Below, piece after piece: positions 1 through 8,696 of a stretch of DNA of 64,000 bases. Under the pieces are notes generated by a model that was given only the letters and a program-made list of their open reading frames with translations, did no database searches and was not told the origin of the DNA. The stretch comes from Pseudomonas sp. ERMR1:02. Its GTDB lineage: Bacteria > Pseudomonadota > Gammaproteobacteria > Pseudomonadales > Pseudomonadaceae. Where the stretch lies: positions 1-64,000 of the forward strand of contig NZ_NKJI01000011.1 of the NCBI RefSeq assembly GCF_002277815.1, given 5' to 3'. How positions within the stretch are numbered: position 1 is the first letter of the stretch; each line of letters opens with the position of its first letter. Both the position numbers and the translations under genes were made by a program.

Positions 1-601
1 GACCAGCGTGACGTCATGTTCCCGAGCATGGCGGCAGAGCACCGACAGCGTGTGCCCGGCCAGCACCGGGTCCATGGCCGACACGGGTTCATCGGCCAGC
101 ATCACCTCGGGCGCTTGATACAGCACGCGAGCAACGCCGACGCGCTGGAGCTGGCCACCGGACAGTTGCTGACACTGAGCAAACAGCTGTCACTCAAGTC
201 CAGCCGCGCCAACGCCGCACGCGCGCCGGAATATCCAGCGGATGCAGCAGGTTCAGCAGACTCCGGCCCAAGCCCCACTGACCGAGCTTGCCGGCCAGCA
301 CCGCCGTGATCACACGCTGGCGCGGGGGCAGGGGAGGCGACTGATGCACCAGACCGATACGGGCGCGCAGGCGTTGACGCTGACCGGCCGACAATTGCCA
401 GGCGCGCTTGCCCAGCACTTGCAACTCGCCGCTACCGGGGCGCAGGGCGGTGGCCAGCAGATTGAGCAGGCTCGACTTGCCCGCGCCGGACGGGCCGATG
501 ATCGCGACCTGTTCGCCGGCACCGATGTGCAGGTCCAGGCCACGCAGCGCCTGCACGCCATTGCTGTGGGTAAGACTGACGCCGGTCAGCTGCAAGGTCA
601 T
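1..601 (-). pseudogene. ABC transporter ATP-binding protein, PhnC-like, twice frameshifted, cut by window edge
   Basis: ATPase of a phosphonate/oxyanion-type importer. The first 134 residues read cleanly from ATG 601, with the Walker A GPSGAGKSS near residue 37. The frame is then lost near 222-228, where the family sequence would need one more base (CC to C on the plus strand), and again near 186-188 in GACAGCTG. Beyond this the family sequence resumes in a third frame with QQLSGGQLQR, the Walker B stretch VMLADEPVSAMDP and DVTLV at the window edge. The start overlaps the stop of the binding-protein gene by four bases (ATGA), so the two form an operon. Two losses within 40 bp suggest either real decay or sequencing error. 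Confidence 0.75.
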
Positions 602-1449
602 TTGAGCAGGTCGGCGGCGCGTGCGGCTTCCTCGATGCCCTTGTAGTTATCGGGACTGGTTTCGATAAAGCGGCTGGCGGCTTGCAGGTCCAAAATCTCC
701 TTGTCTTTGGGGTTCGCGGGATCGAGTTTGAGAAAGGCTTCCTTGATTTTGTTCGCCAGCGCCGGATCGAGGGTGCCACGCACCGTCCAGTTGTAGTCGA
801 AGTAGGCGGGGGTGGTGGCAAAGACCTTGACCTTGTCGGTGTCGACCTTGCCGGCGGCGACCAGTTTTTCCCAGACGCTGGCGTTCAATACCCCGGCGTC
901 GACCTTGCCGGCCTGCACCCAGGCGACGGTGGCGTCGTGGGCACCGGAGTAGCCTACGCGGCTGAAATAGGTTTCCGGCTTGATGCCGTCCTTGAGCATG
1001 AAATAGCGCGGCATCAGACTGCCTGAGGTGGAGGACACCGAGCCGAAGGCGAAGGTCTTGCCCTTGAGGTCGGCGAGGGATTTGACGTTCGGGTCGGCAG
1101 TAATGAATTTGCTGGTGAACTTCGCGTCCTGCTCACGCTGTACCAAGGGAATCGCATTGCCGGTTTTCAGGCGTGCCTGCACGAAGGTGAAGCCGCCTAG
1201 CCAGGCCAGGTCGATGCGGTCGGTGGCCAGCGCTTCGACCACGGCCGGGTAGTCGCTCACCGGCACGAACTCGACCTTCATGCCCAGTTGCTGCTCAAGG
1301 TAGGCGCCCAGCGGCTTGAATTTTCGCAGCAGTTCGGTAGGGGCTTCATCGGGAATCGCGCTGACTTTCAGGGTGTCCGCGGCCTGCGCGAGTACGCTGC
1401 AAACAGACAGGGTCAAGCCGACGGCCAATGCGAGGGTACGCTTGAGCAT
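598..1449 (-). CDS. PhnD-family periplasmic binding protein, putative selenate/phosphonate ABC transporter
   Basis: 283-residue solute-binding protein with a Sec signal peptide ending at AQA near residue 23. The mature part has the PhnD/SsuA fold signature: 'VSAIPDEAPTEL' at the start, a central WLGGFTFVQA, and GSVSSTSGSLMPRYF, a serine/threonine loop typical of oxyanion ligands. The sequence resembles the family annotated as putative selenate-binding, but phosphonate or another oxyanion is possible and the sequence alone does not decide. It delivers ligand to the inner-membrane permease, which would lie beyond the left edge, and is translationally coupled to the PhnC-like ATPase. A purine-rich GGAGAACTTCC-type RBS precedes ATG 1449. 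Confidence 0.85.
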   Translation of the reverse strand: MLKRTLALAVGLTLSVCSVLAQAADTLKVSAIPDEAPTELLRKFKPLGAYLEQQLGMKVEFVPVSDYPAVVEALATDRIDLAWLGGFTFVQARLKTGNAIPLVQREQDAKFTSKFITADPNVKSLADLKGKTFAFGSVSSTSGSLMPRYFMLKDGIKPETYFSRVGYSGAHDATVAWVQAGKVDAGVLNASVWEKLVAAGKVDTDKVKVFATTPAYFDYNWTVRGTLDPALANKIKEAFLKLDPANPKDKEILDLQAASRFIETSPDNYKGIEEAARAADLLK

Positions 1450-1556
1450 GGAAGTTCTCCGTTTCGTTCGCGCTGGATTGTTGATGCGCCGGCTTCAGAC
1501 TGATTGCCGCGCGCGCATTGAGAGGTTAGACGAAATGGAACGGGTGGATGGGCTGT

Positions 1557-1740
1557 TCAAATCGACCGCTGATTGACCCGTCGCGTCAGTTGTTCTGCCG
1601 ACTCCTTGCGTTCCGAATATCGGTCAACCAGATCCGGGCGATCCCGCAGTAGCAGGGTGAATTTCACCACCTCTTCCATGACCCGGCGTGACAGTGGCGC
1701 CGTAGTGCTTGTCAGTCAGCCCGTCATTCCCGTTCGATAT
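1557..1740 (-). pseudogene. C-terminal remnant, flavin-reductase-like
   Basis: Directly behind the monooxygenase stop, two overlapping minus frames encode what looks like one protein tail: LTDKHYGATVT in one frame, then EEVVKFTLLLRDRPDLVDRY and finally VNQRSI-stop in another. No start codon or N-terminal domain is present. The position, immediately downstream of a flavin monooxygenase that needs reduced FMN, suggests a decayed NAD(P)H:FMN reductase (MsuE/SsuE type). The family call is inference from context; what is visible is only an open, protein-like tail with one frame change. Confidence 0.35.
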
Positions 1741-1744
1741 TGCG

Positions 1745-3114
1745 TCAGTAGCGAAACGATGCGCCATACGCCGAATCGGGAAGCCGATCACCACCCTCGG
1801 GGTTCAGTCGCGAGCGCAGCGTCCCGGTCTGTGGCTGGGTGCGATACAGCCCGCGTTTTTGCAGCGCAGGTATGACCCATTCGACGAAGTCATCGAGTGA
1901 GCCGGGGCTGATCAATTGATTGAGCATGTAACCGCTGGTGCCCGAGATGGCCGCGTGTTGCTCTATCTGCTCGGCGATCTGATCCGGAGTGCCTACCAGA
2001 ATAAGGTCGCTGCCACGGGTGACATTGGCAAAACGTTGCTTGACCTCGCCAGCCGTCAGCGGCTTGCCACTGCCGTCGGGTCTCATGACGTAAGAGGTCA
2101 TTCCTTCAGTGTGGGTTGAAAGCGCTTCGTTATCGGCGTAGCGGCCGATGTCGATGCCCGTGTCGCCGGCATAGCTGACCAGTTGCGCTTGCAGGTGATA
2201 GTTGCTTTGCAGGGTCTCGTATTTTTGCTGGGCTTGGATGGCGGTGGGGCGGTGACGATTCGCAGGACGGTCAACGAGTTGATGTCCTGGCGCTGGCGTC
2301 CTCGAGCTTGCGCCTGGGCCCAGATGTCTTCCAGCCCATGGCGGATTTCCACCGGATTGGATTTGGCGATGAACACCAGTTCGGCGTGCTTGGCGGCGAA
2401 CTGTCGACCGCGCTCCGACCAGCCAGCCTGAATCAGCAAGGGTGTGCGTTGCGGTGAGGGCGACGTCAGGTGCGGCCCGGCAACCCGGTAGTGCCGGCCG
2501 GAATGCTCGATGGGCCGCACACGCGAGCCATCGGCGTAGATCAGTTCGCGCTTGTCGGCGACTACGGCATCATCGGCCCAACTGCCTTCCCACAGTTTGT
2601 ACACCACGTCGAGAAACTCTTCGGCGCGCTCGTAACGGTCGTCGTGTTTGATCATTTGATCGAGGCCGAAGTTGCGCGCCGCGCTCGAAAGGTAGGACGT
2701 GACGATGTTCCAGCCGATGCGCCCGTTGGACAAATGGTCCAGGGTGCTGAAGCGCCGGGCATGAGTGAACGGATGTTCATAGGTGGTGCTGACGGTTACA
2801 CCGAACGCCAGTTTTTCCGTCAGGGCCACCAGCGCCGGGATGATCGTCAGCGGATCGTTGGCAGGTGCTTCCACGGCCCATTTCAGGGCCATGGCTTCGG
2901 AGCCTCCGTAGACGTCGTAGAAGCCCAGTACGTCGCCGAAAAACAGGATGTCCAGATTGGCTTCGTCGGCGGTACGCGCCAGGTTCGACCAGTAGCGCAG
3001 GGTGTTGATGCTCAGGCGTTCGTCCGCCGGATGCGTCCACAGGCTGGGCGCGCCGCCGCAGCCGACACTGGCTTGTTCGTAGAGACCGAATAACAGCGGT
3101 TTTGGATCAGACAT
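1745..3114 (-). pseudogene. NtaA/SnaA/DszA-family FMN-dependent monooxygenase, single-base frameshift
   Basis: Bacterial-luciferase-like (LLM) monooxygenase that uses FMNH2 and O2; the group includes nitrilotriacetate and dibenzothiophene-sulfone monooxygenases. From ATG 3114 it reads with the NtaA hallmarks WTHPADE, DHLSNGRIGWNIVTS and GWSERGRQFAAKHAE up to residue ~287 (RIVTAP). There a G4 run on the plus strand at 2246-2249 needs a fifth G to continue as AIQAQQKYETLQ and on through VGTPDQIAEQIEQ to the stop at 1745. With that base restored the protein is 456 residues, the normal length for the family. It follows the amino acid importer genes by ~30 bp and is probably co-transcribed with them. 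Confidence 0.8.
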
Positions 3115-3144
3115 GGGGCTTCCTGCGTATGAGTGGAGGTGGGC

Positions 3145-3975
3145 CTAACGACCGTGGAGATAGGCCTTGCCGTAGTGCCGCTCCAGTCGCGCCTGAATCA
3201 GTTCAAGCCCGATGGACATCAGCCAATAGATCACGGCGGCGGTGGTCAGCATTTCGATGTATCGGTAGGACGAGCGCCCATAGGACTGCGCGAGAAACAT
3301 CACCTCCCAGACGCCCATCACCGAGACCAGCGATGAATCCTTGAGCATGGAGATGAACTGGCTGGTGGTTGGCGGAATGATCGTCCGCATGGCCTGGGGC
3401 AGGATGACCTGGCAGAAGACCAACACCGGGCGCATGCCCAAGGCAGCCGCTGCATCGCGTTGACCCTGGGCGACACCCTGGATGCCCGCTCGAAAGATTT
3501 CGCTCAGGTACGCGCCATAGTTCAAGGACAGCGCGATGATGCCGGCACTGATCGCTCCGGGCACCACGCCCAGTTGCGGCAGGCCGAGGTAGATCAACAG
3601 AATCTGGATCAACAGCGGCGTACCACGAAAGAACGATGCGTAAAAACTGGCGATGCCAAAGGCGACGGCGCTGCTCGACAACCTGGCTAGCGCGGTGACG
3701 AAACCCAGGACTAACGACAGCCAGATCGAGCAGAAACACAGAAACAGCGTCAGTGCCGCGCCCTGGAGAAATCCGTTGGGCGAAAGGCTCAGGCCGACCA
3801 GGTTCTGCCATTTCGCGGCGACGATGGCAAACTTCAAATCGAAGCTCATGAACAGCCCCACGAACAGCCCGAGCATCACCGCCCAGGTCAGCCACAGGCG
3901 GACGCGAAACGACAGCAGCGGCTGCTTCACGGGGGGCGGTTTTACCGGCAGAGGAGGGACGACGAAGCCGTTCAT
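3145..3975 (-). CDS. Polar amino acid ABC transporter permease (HisM/GltK type)
   Basis: 276-residue inner-membrane permease of a polar-amino-acid-type importer. It has one N-terminal helix (WLTWAVMLGLFVGLF), then about five more segments, and the BPD signature around residue 185 (GQRDAAAALGM), the cytoplasmic loop that docks the ATPase. ATG 3975 is chosen because it overlaps the stop of the upstream binding protein as ATGA; an ATG 24 bases earlier would overlap more and has no better RBS. The operon continues into the LLM monooxygenase. No ATPase gene is adjacent, so it must be supplied from elsewhere. Confidence 0.88.
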   Translation of the reverse strand: MNGFVVPPLPVKPPPVKQPLLSFRVRLWLTWAVMLGLFVGLFMSFDLKFAIVAAKWQNLVGLSLSPNGFLQGAALTLFLCFCSIWLSLVLGFVTALARLSSSAVAFGIASFYASFFRGTPLLIQILLIYLGLPQLGVVPGAISAGIIALSLNYGAYLSEIFRAGIQGVAQGQRDAAAALGMRPVLVFCQVILPQAMRTIIPPTTSQFISMLKDSSLVSVMGVWEVMFLAQSYGRSSYRYIEMLTTAAVIYWLMSIGLELIQARLERHYGKAYLHGR

Positions 3976-4793
3976 TGGGTGATGTCTGCGCCGATCCATT
4001 TCTGGGAAATCTTTGTCAGTGTGCCGTCGCTTTTAAGGCCGGCCAGAATCTCGCTCAGTCTTGCATCCCACTGCGGATCACCTTTCTCGGTGGCGACCAC
4101 GTTAGGTTCGGCATAGAGCACCTCGCCGGTGATTTTGAACCTTGGATCCTGGGCAATCCGTTCTTTGGCCACCACCAGATTGGTGATAACAGCATTCAAT
4201 CGCTTGCCGCTGCCGAGCGCCAGGTCCTGGAAGGTCACGTCGTCTGTGTCGTAGGGCACAACCTGAACATTCTCGAAGGGATAATCGATGTGTTGGTTTT
4301 TGGCGCCCTCGATCACCAGGTCCTTGTTCAAGTACGCCTCATAAGTGGAGGCACTGCTTACCCCGACTTTTTTCCCGGACAAATCGGCGGCTGACTTGAT
4401 CGTTTGTTCATCGGCATTGACCACAACGACCGCCGGGGACGCGTAATACTCGATCGGGAAGTTGAACACCTGGGCGCGTGCCGCACTGGGGGTCATGGAG
4501 CAGATGCACACGTCGTAGCGCCCGCGCCACTGGCCCGCCGCGATCACCTCCCAGGAAGGCGTTTCAAGTTTCAACTTGACCCCCAGCTTGTCGGCCACGG
4601 CTTTGGCGATATCAACGTCAAAGCCATCCAGCTGGTTTTGCTCATTAAGGAACGAGAAGGGCGGATAACTTTCCATGAGCACGCCTACCAGTTGTTTCGA
4701 TTGAGTAATGCGGTCCAGGGTTTGCCCGGCAACAGCGGCAGAACTGGCAAACAACAAAGCAAGGCTGAGCGCTAGTGACGAGCGGACATTCAT
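3972..4793 (-). CDS. Amino acid ABC transporter substrate-binding protein (SBP_bac_3 family)
   Basis: 273-residue periplasmic binding protein. A signal peptide of ~22 residues ends at AVA-G. The family-3 fold is shown by YPPFSFLNEQNQLDGFDVDI near residue 45, the hinge sequence CSMTPSAARAQVFNFPIEYY, and LSGKKVGVSSAST. It should bind a small polar or sulfur-containing amino acid; the downstream flavin monooxygenase hints at a sulfur or amine compound, but this is inference. First gene of the operon, preceded by an AT-rich stretch (4825-4935) that could hold the promoter. Confidence 0.88.
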   Translation of the reverse strand: MNVRSSLALSLALLFASSAAVAGQTLDRITQSKQLVGVLMESYPPFSFLNEQNQLDGFDVDIAKAVADKLGVKLKLETPSWEVIAAGQWRGRYDVCICSMTPSAARAQVFNFPIEYYASPAVVVVNADEQTIKSAADLSGKKVGVSSASTYEAYLNKDLVIEGAKNQHIDYPFENVQVVPYDTDDVTFQDLALGSGKRLNAVITNLVVAKERIAQDPRFKITGEVLYAEPNVVATEKGDPQWDARLSEILAGLKSDGTLTKISQKWIGADITQ

Positions 4794-5475
4794 GGCAGCA
4801 CCAAGGCAGGGAAGTGGGACGTTGTTTATATTAAAACGCGATATTGATTTTATATTTAATGATTTTATCGACTAAGGGTCTGAGCTTTGGTTATAAGTTT
4901 TTATAACTGTTGCTGGAGCAACACTCGTTCCACAGTTATATATAAAAACAACACTATCCCGCTGCGGCGGATGGGGCCGTTATTGGCCGCCGTTCAGATC
5001 TATCACACAAATAAAACGGTCACCGCAGCAAAAGGTGGAGGTCTGCCGACCTCACCTTCCACCTTCGCCCGCAGGGTCAGCGGCACGCCCATCGGCGTCG
5101 GCTTGTAGGGTTGGCAAGGTAGCGTGTAGGAGCCGGCTTGCTGGCGAAGGCGGCGTATCAATCGATAGTGAAGGCGCCTGACACACCGCCATCGCCAGCA
5201 AGCCGGCTCCTACAGATCAGATGCTTGCCGATCCTTGGCAATACGGCTTGCCCGCGAAGGCGGCCTGACAGACGACCTGATTTTTTGCGGATGCCCCGAC
5301 CGGCCCGCGAGCCAGGCAGAGATCGCATGATCGCGAGTGAGGGCCTGCTCAGGCGCATCGCCGGACAAACTGTAAGCCGGCCAGTGGCATTCCAACGCCG
5401 GCAATGTACAGGCTCCAGACCAGGCATTCGATGCCGAATGCGATCAGCGCCCCGCACCCTTTGTATTTGATCTGA
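4794..5475. other. Intergenic region, AT-rich promoter zone then relic sequence
   Basis: 4825-4935 is markedly AT-rich compared with its surroundings and probably carries the promoter for the amino acid importer operon. 5125-5214 is a REP pair. Around 5345-5465 the minus strand reads ALIAFGIECLVWSLYIAGVG, a transmembrane-like stretch without a start codon, so it may be another permease relic. Nothing else recognisable. Confidence 0.4.
5125..5214. repeat. REP pair (REPIN)
   Basis: Inverted pair TGTAGGAGCCGGCTTGCTGG ... CCAGCAAGCCGGCTCCTACA enclosing a short spacer; the standard two-REP cruciform of fluorescent pseudomonads, found elsewhere in this window as the GCCGGC variant. Confidence 0.9.
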
Positions 5476-5642
5476 TGCGCTTCTGGGGGCCCGCGGTGAT
5501 AGGTTGGGCGAAAACGGTAACCGGGAACATGAATCTTGGCATCGTGGCGGTCGGCTGCGCCTCCCTTTGCGCGGCGCTTGTCATCACGCTCAACAGATCA
5601 CTAACGAGTGAACACGCTGCGCCTCAATACAGCGCAGGTTGA
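5476..5642 (+). pseudogene. C-terminal remnant of an MFS permease (anion:cation symporter type)
   Basis: An open plus frame reads FWGPAVIGWAKTVTGNMNLG, then IVAVGCASLCAALVITLNRS, and stops at 5642. GPAVIGW-K-TG is the usual start of the penultimate helix in the tartrate/phthalate-type MFS carriers. No N-terminal part is present. It lies 67 bp before the creatininase-like gene, so an importer-hydrolase operon has probably lost its importer by deletion. Confidence 0.5.
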
Positions 5643-5709
5643 TCACGCATCACTCACTTGAATTTGAATCGTGGTGTTCCGAAAGGAACCCTCTACAGGA
5701 GAAACTCAA

Positions 5710-6459
5710 ATGCTTTTACACCTGTCGACCTGGGCCGAAATCGGCCAGTTTCTTGAACGCAGTCGCACCATCGTGATTCCGATCGGTTCGAATGAACAAC
5801 ATGGTCCTACGGGGCTTCTGGGCACTGACTGGATGTGTCCCGAAATCATTGCCCGTGAAGCTCAAGGCAGTGCCGACATCCTGATCGCCCCGACCTTCAA
5901 TATCGGCATGGCGCAACACCATCTCGGCTTCCCAGGCACCATTTCGCTGCGCCCTTCAACGTTCATCGCAGCCATTGGCGACTGGGTGCGGTCATTGGCT
6001 GCGCACGGGTTTGAGAAAATCCTGTTCCTCAATGGCCATGGCGGCAATGTTGCGTCGATTGAAGCGGCATTCTCTGAACTCTACGCCGAGGCGAGTTTTG
6101 CCAGGCGTCCAGCAGGGTTCGCTCTGAAGTTGTGCAACTGGTGGGATCTGGCTGGAGTAGGTGATCTTGCACGGGAGCAGTTCCCTACCGGGCACGGTGT
6201 TCATGCCACGCCTTCGGAGATTGCTGTCACTCAGTGGGCGTATCCGGAGTCGATCAAGTCGGCTGACTATTCGCCCCGGATCGCCGACTGGGGCCCCATC
6301 CGCGAAGCGCAAGATTTTCGTGCGCGCCATCCGGACGGTCGCATGGGTTCGGATCCTGCGCAGGCGACAGTGGAGAAAGGCCGGGCACTGGTGATGCTGG
6401 CTGCTCAAGGCCTGGTGCAGGAAGTGGAGGCATTCAGTCGGGAGTCGATACCGGGCTGA
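5710..6459 (+). CDS. Creatininase-family amidohydrolase
   Basis: 249-residue metal-dependent hydrolase of the creatininase/mycofactocin MftE superfamily, which opens cyclic or linear amides. Metal ligands are visible: E29 and H31 in GSNEQHGP, D40 in LGTDW, and H110 in the family signature NGHGGN. Residues 178-185 (GHGVHATPSE) carry the second conserved His/Glu patch. ATG 5710 is preferred over an in-frame ATG 39 bases upstream because ACAGGAG lies at RBS distance. Substrate unknown; many members act on amides produced by flavin-dependent pathways. The gene stands alone behind a degraded permease. Confidence 0.8.
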   Translation: MLLHLSTWAEIGQFLERSRTIVIPIGSNEQHGPTGLLGTDWMCPEIIAREAQGSADILIAPTFNIGMAQHHLGFPGTISLRPSTFIAAIGDWVRSLAAHGFEKILFLNGHGGNVASIEAAFSELYAEASFARRPAGFALKLCNWWDLAGVGDLAREQFPTGHGVHATPSEIAVTQWAYPESIKSADYSPRIADWGPIREAQDFRARHPDGRMGSDPAQATVEKGRALVMLAAQGLVQEVEAFSRESIPG

Positions 6460-6523
6460 TGGCTTGAACGGGTCGTTCTGACCAGTCCCCATACTCACCC
6501 CGACAGACCAAACGCCTGCCCTC

Positions 6524-6624
6524 TGTAGGAGCGATGCTTGCTCGCGATGGACGTCAACGAAAACGCGCCCAGTCTAAAGGAATGCGTTGTCCGGACGTTT
6601 ATCGCGAGCAAGCTTGCTCCTACA
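6524..6624. repeat. REP pair (REPIN)
   Basis: TGTAGGAGCGATGCTTGCTC ... GAGCAAGCTTGCTCCTACA inverted pair with a GATGGACGTCAACGA spacer motif seen in many other copies here. Confidence 0.88.
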
Positions 6625-6792
6625 GGTCAGAGGTATAGGGGGATTTAGTGCGCGGCCACCTGTGCAACAAGAAACTCGACAAAGCTCTTGCACACTGCCT
6701 TCGTACGGTGATGAGTACGAAGTGCGAATCCCACAGGTTTCCCATACCCCATATGGCAGTCATCGAGATGGCGAGTGGCAGGTGCCAGACTT

Positions 6793-8076
6793 TCATGCTG
6801 ATCTTTCTTGACGGGATGTTGAGAGATGAAGTGTGAGAAACCACAGAACCAGGGCACTGGCGCTGATCAAGGCGCCCAGCAGGCTCACTGCCATCCAGCC
6901 CCATAGCGCATACACCTGGGTCGCGGCTGCGGCTCCCAGTGCGCTGCCGACCGAGTAGAAGCACATGTAGGCGCCGACCATGCGACTTTGGGCGTCGGGT
7001 CGCGCAGCAAAAATGATGCTCTGGTTGGTGACGTGGATCGCCTGCACCGCGAAGTCGAGCACAATGACGCCGCAGACCAGCGCGACCAGGGATGTCTCGG
7101 CAAACGTGATGGGCAACCAGGACAGCGTCAGCAGCCCCAGCGAAAGGCCGGTCACTCGTTGCCCCAGACCTTGGTCGGCCCAGCGACCGGCTCTTCTGGC
7201 TGCAAGCGCGCCAGCAACACCGGCCAGGCCAAACATGCCGATTGCAGTGTGTGAAAGCGACAGCGGCGGGGCGCTCAATGGCAGCACCATGGATGTCCAC
7301 AGCACGGAAAAAGCGGCAAAGATCAGTAGTGCCAGCAGGCCCCTGGCGCGCAACGTGGGTTCGGTGATGAACAGTTTGAACAGCGAACCTATGAGCACCA
7401 GGTAGGTGTCTTTATGCCTTGGCGGCGGCGTGAAGGGAAGCACTTTGCACAGCACCGCCGCGATGGTCAGCATCAATCCCGAGGACACGAAGTAAACGGC
7501 ACGCCAGCCCGCGATGTCCGCAATCAGGCCGGCGGTAAACCGCGCCAGTAGAATGCCCAGGACAATTCCACTGATTACCGTCCCCACGGCCTGCCCGCGT
7601 TGTGATGGTGTTGCCAGCATCGCGGCGTATGCCACAAGCACCTGAACGACCACTGCCAGCAGGCCCACTACGATCATGGCTCCCAGCAGGGCCAGCCATT
7701 GCTGTGATGCGCCGGCTGCTGCCAGAGCAATGGCAGACAGCAGAACTTGAATCACAATAAGCCGCTTACGGTTGAGCAGATCGCCCAGTGGCACGATGAA
7801 CAGCAACCCCAACGCGTAACCCACCTGAGTCGCAGTCACTACAACCCCGATCATTGATGAGGCCACACCCAGGCTGTGAGCCATTGAGTCGAGTAAGGGT
7901 TGGGCAAAGTAAACGTTGGCGACTGCAAGCGCGCAGGTGACAGATAACAGTAACGTGAGCGTCGGAGAAAGCCCTGAGTGGCGGTCGGACCTGCTGCGTT
8001 CTCCGGTTCCCGTATGCGCTAATTCCGAAGGCTGCCTAACGCTGGGGTTGGTCACTAAATCGGTATCTGCCGTCAT
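6793..8076 (-). CDS. MFS transporter, DHA1-like drug/sugar exporter
   Basis: 427-residue inner-membrane protein with about 12 hydrophobic segments after a polar N-terminus of ~40 residues. The loop 2-3 motif GDLLNRKRLIV, around residue 103, is the MFS signature that gates proton-coupled transport. Similar to AraJ/YdhP-like exporters. It is divergent from an HxlR-type regulator, with a near-palindrome between the two genes, so the pair looks like a self-contained inducible efflux unit. Substrate cannot be read from sequence. Confidence 0.82.
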   Translation of the reverse strand: MTADTDLVTNPSVRQPSELAHTGTGERSRSDRHSGLSPTLTLLLSVTCALAVANVYFAQPLLDSMAHSLGVASSMIGVVVTATQVGYALGLLFIVPLGDLLNRKRLIVIQVLLSAIALAAAGASQQWLALLGAMIVVGLLAVVVQVLVAYAAMLATPSQRGQAVGTVISGIVLGILLARFTAGLIADIAGWRAVYFVSSGLMLTIAAVLCKVLPFTPPPRHKDTYLVLIGSLFKLFITEPTLRARGLLALLIFAAFSVLWTSMVLPLSAPPLSLSHTAIGMFGLAGVAGALAARRAGRWADQGLGQRVTGLSLGLLTLSWLPITFAETSLVALVCGVIVLDFAVQAIHVTNQSIIFAARPDAQSRMVGAYMCFYSVGSALGAAAATQVYALWGWMAVSLLGALISASALVLWFLTLHLSTSRQERSA

Positions 8077-8096
8077 GCAACCTCCATGCTGCTAAA

Positions 8097-8117
8097 CTGG
8101 TTTTAATTAAAAACTAG
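8097..8117. promoter_or_regulatory. Candidate operator between MFS exporter and HxlR regulator
   Basis: CTGGTTTT-AATTA-AAAACTAG, an 8-bp inverted repeat with one mismatch, centred in the divergent intergenic region 20 bp from the MFS start. Its position fits an HxlR-family binding site controlling the exporter and possibly its own gene. Inference from symmetry and position only. Confidence 0.4.
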
Positions 8118-8210
8118 ATTCAATTGTTGCTGTATCAGGTTTCAAATTGCAACCAATTCCGTCAGTCTGCTGGCAGACTTGGCAAATCCACATTCAGGAG
8201 GGTCAAAAAG

Positions 8211-8675
8211 ATGGCTGGAGACGCTTCACCGCAAAGCAGCGAATGCCCGGTAGCAAGAACGCTAGAGGCAATCGGGGATCGCTGGTCGCTCATGATCATC
8301 CGCGATGCTTTTGACGACATTCGCCGATTCAGCGAATTTCAGAAGAGCTTGGGCGTGGCCAAAAATATTCTGGCATCGCGACTGAAAACGCTGGTTGAGG
8401 TCGGGGTATTCGACGTTCGACCGGCGTCAGATGGCAGCGCCTATAAGGAGTACGTGCTGACGGACAAAGGACGGGAGATCTTTCCGGTTGTGGTCAGCAT
8501 GAGGCAGTGGGGCGAACGTTTCCTGTTCAAGCCGCAGGAAACGCGTTCTGTGCTGCTGGACAACGAGTCCGGCCACGCTCTGATGCCGATTGATGTTCGC
8601 TCATCGAGCGGTCAAAAACTTGGACCCTCCGATTGCCACAGGGTGAGACTTGTTGACGATGTTCACCCTCAATAA
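8211..8675 (+). CDS. HxlR-family winged-helix transcriptional regulator
   Basis: 154-residue DNA-binding protein. CPVARTLEAIGDRWSLMIIR near residues 11-30 is the HxlR signature, with the conserved N-terminal cysteine that in some relatives senses aldehydes or disulfide stress. The FSEFQKSLGVAKNILASRLK segment forms the recognition helix and the wing follows (YKEYVLTDKG). ATG 8211 is chosen for the CAGGAGGG RBS nine bases upstream. Divergent from the MFS exporter, which it most likely regulates. Confidence 0.85.
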   Translation: MAGDASPQSSECPVARTLEAIGDRWSLMIIRDAFDDIRRFSEFQKSLGVAKNILASRLKTLVEVGVFDVRPASDGSAYKEYVLTDKGREIFPVVVSMRQWGERFLFKPQETRSVLLDNESGHALMPIDVRSSSGQKLGPSDCHRVRLVDDVHPQ

Positions 8676-8696
8676 AACGCGTCATGGTCATCAGCA

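Noticed and set aside
5345..5465. Membrane-helix-like minus frame ALIAFGIECLVWSLYIAGVG
   Set aside because: No start, 40 codons only; may be a permease relic but cannot be assigned.
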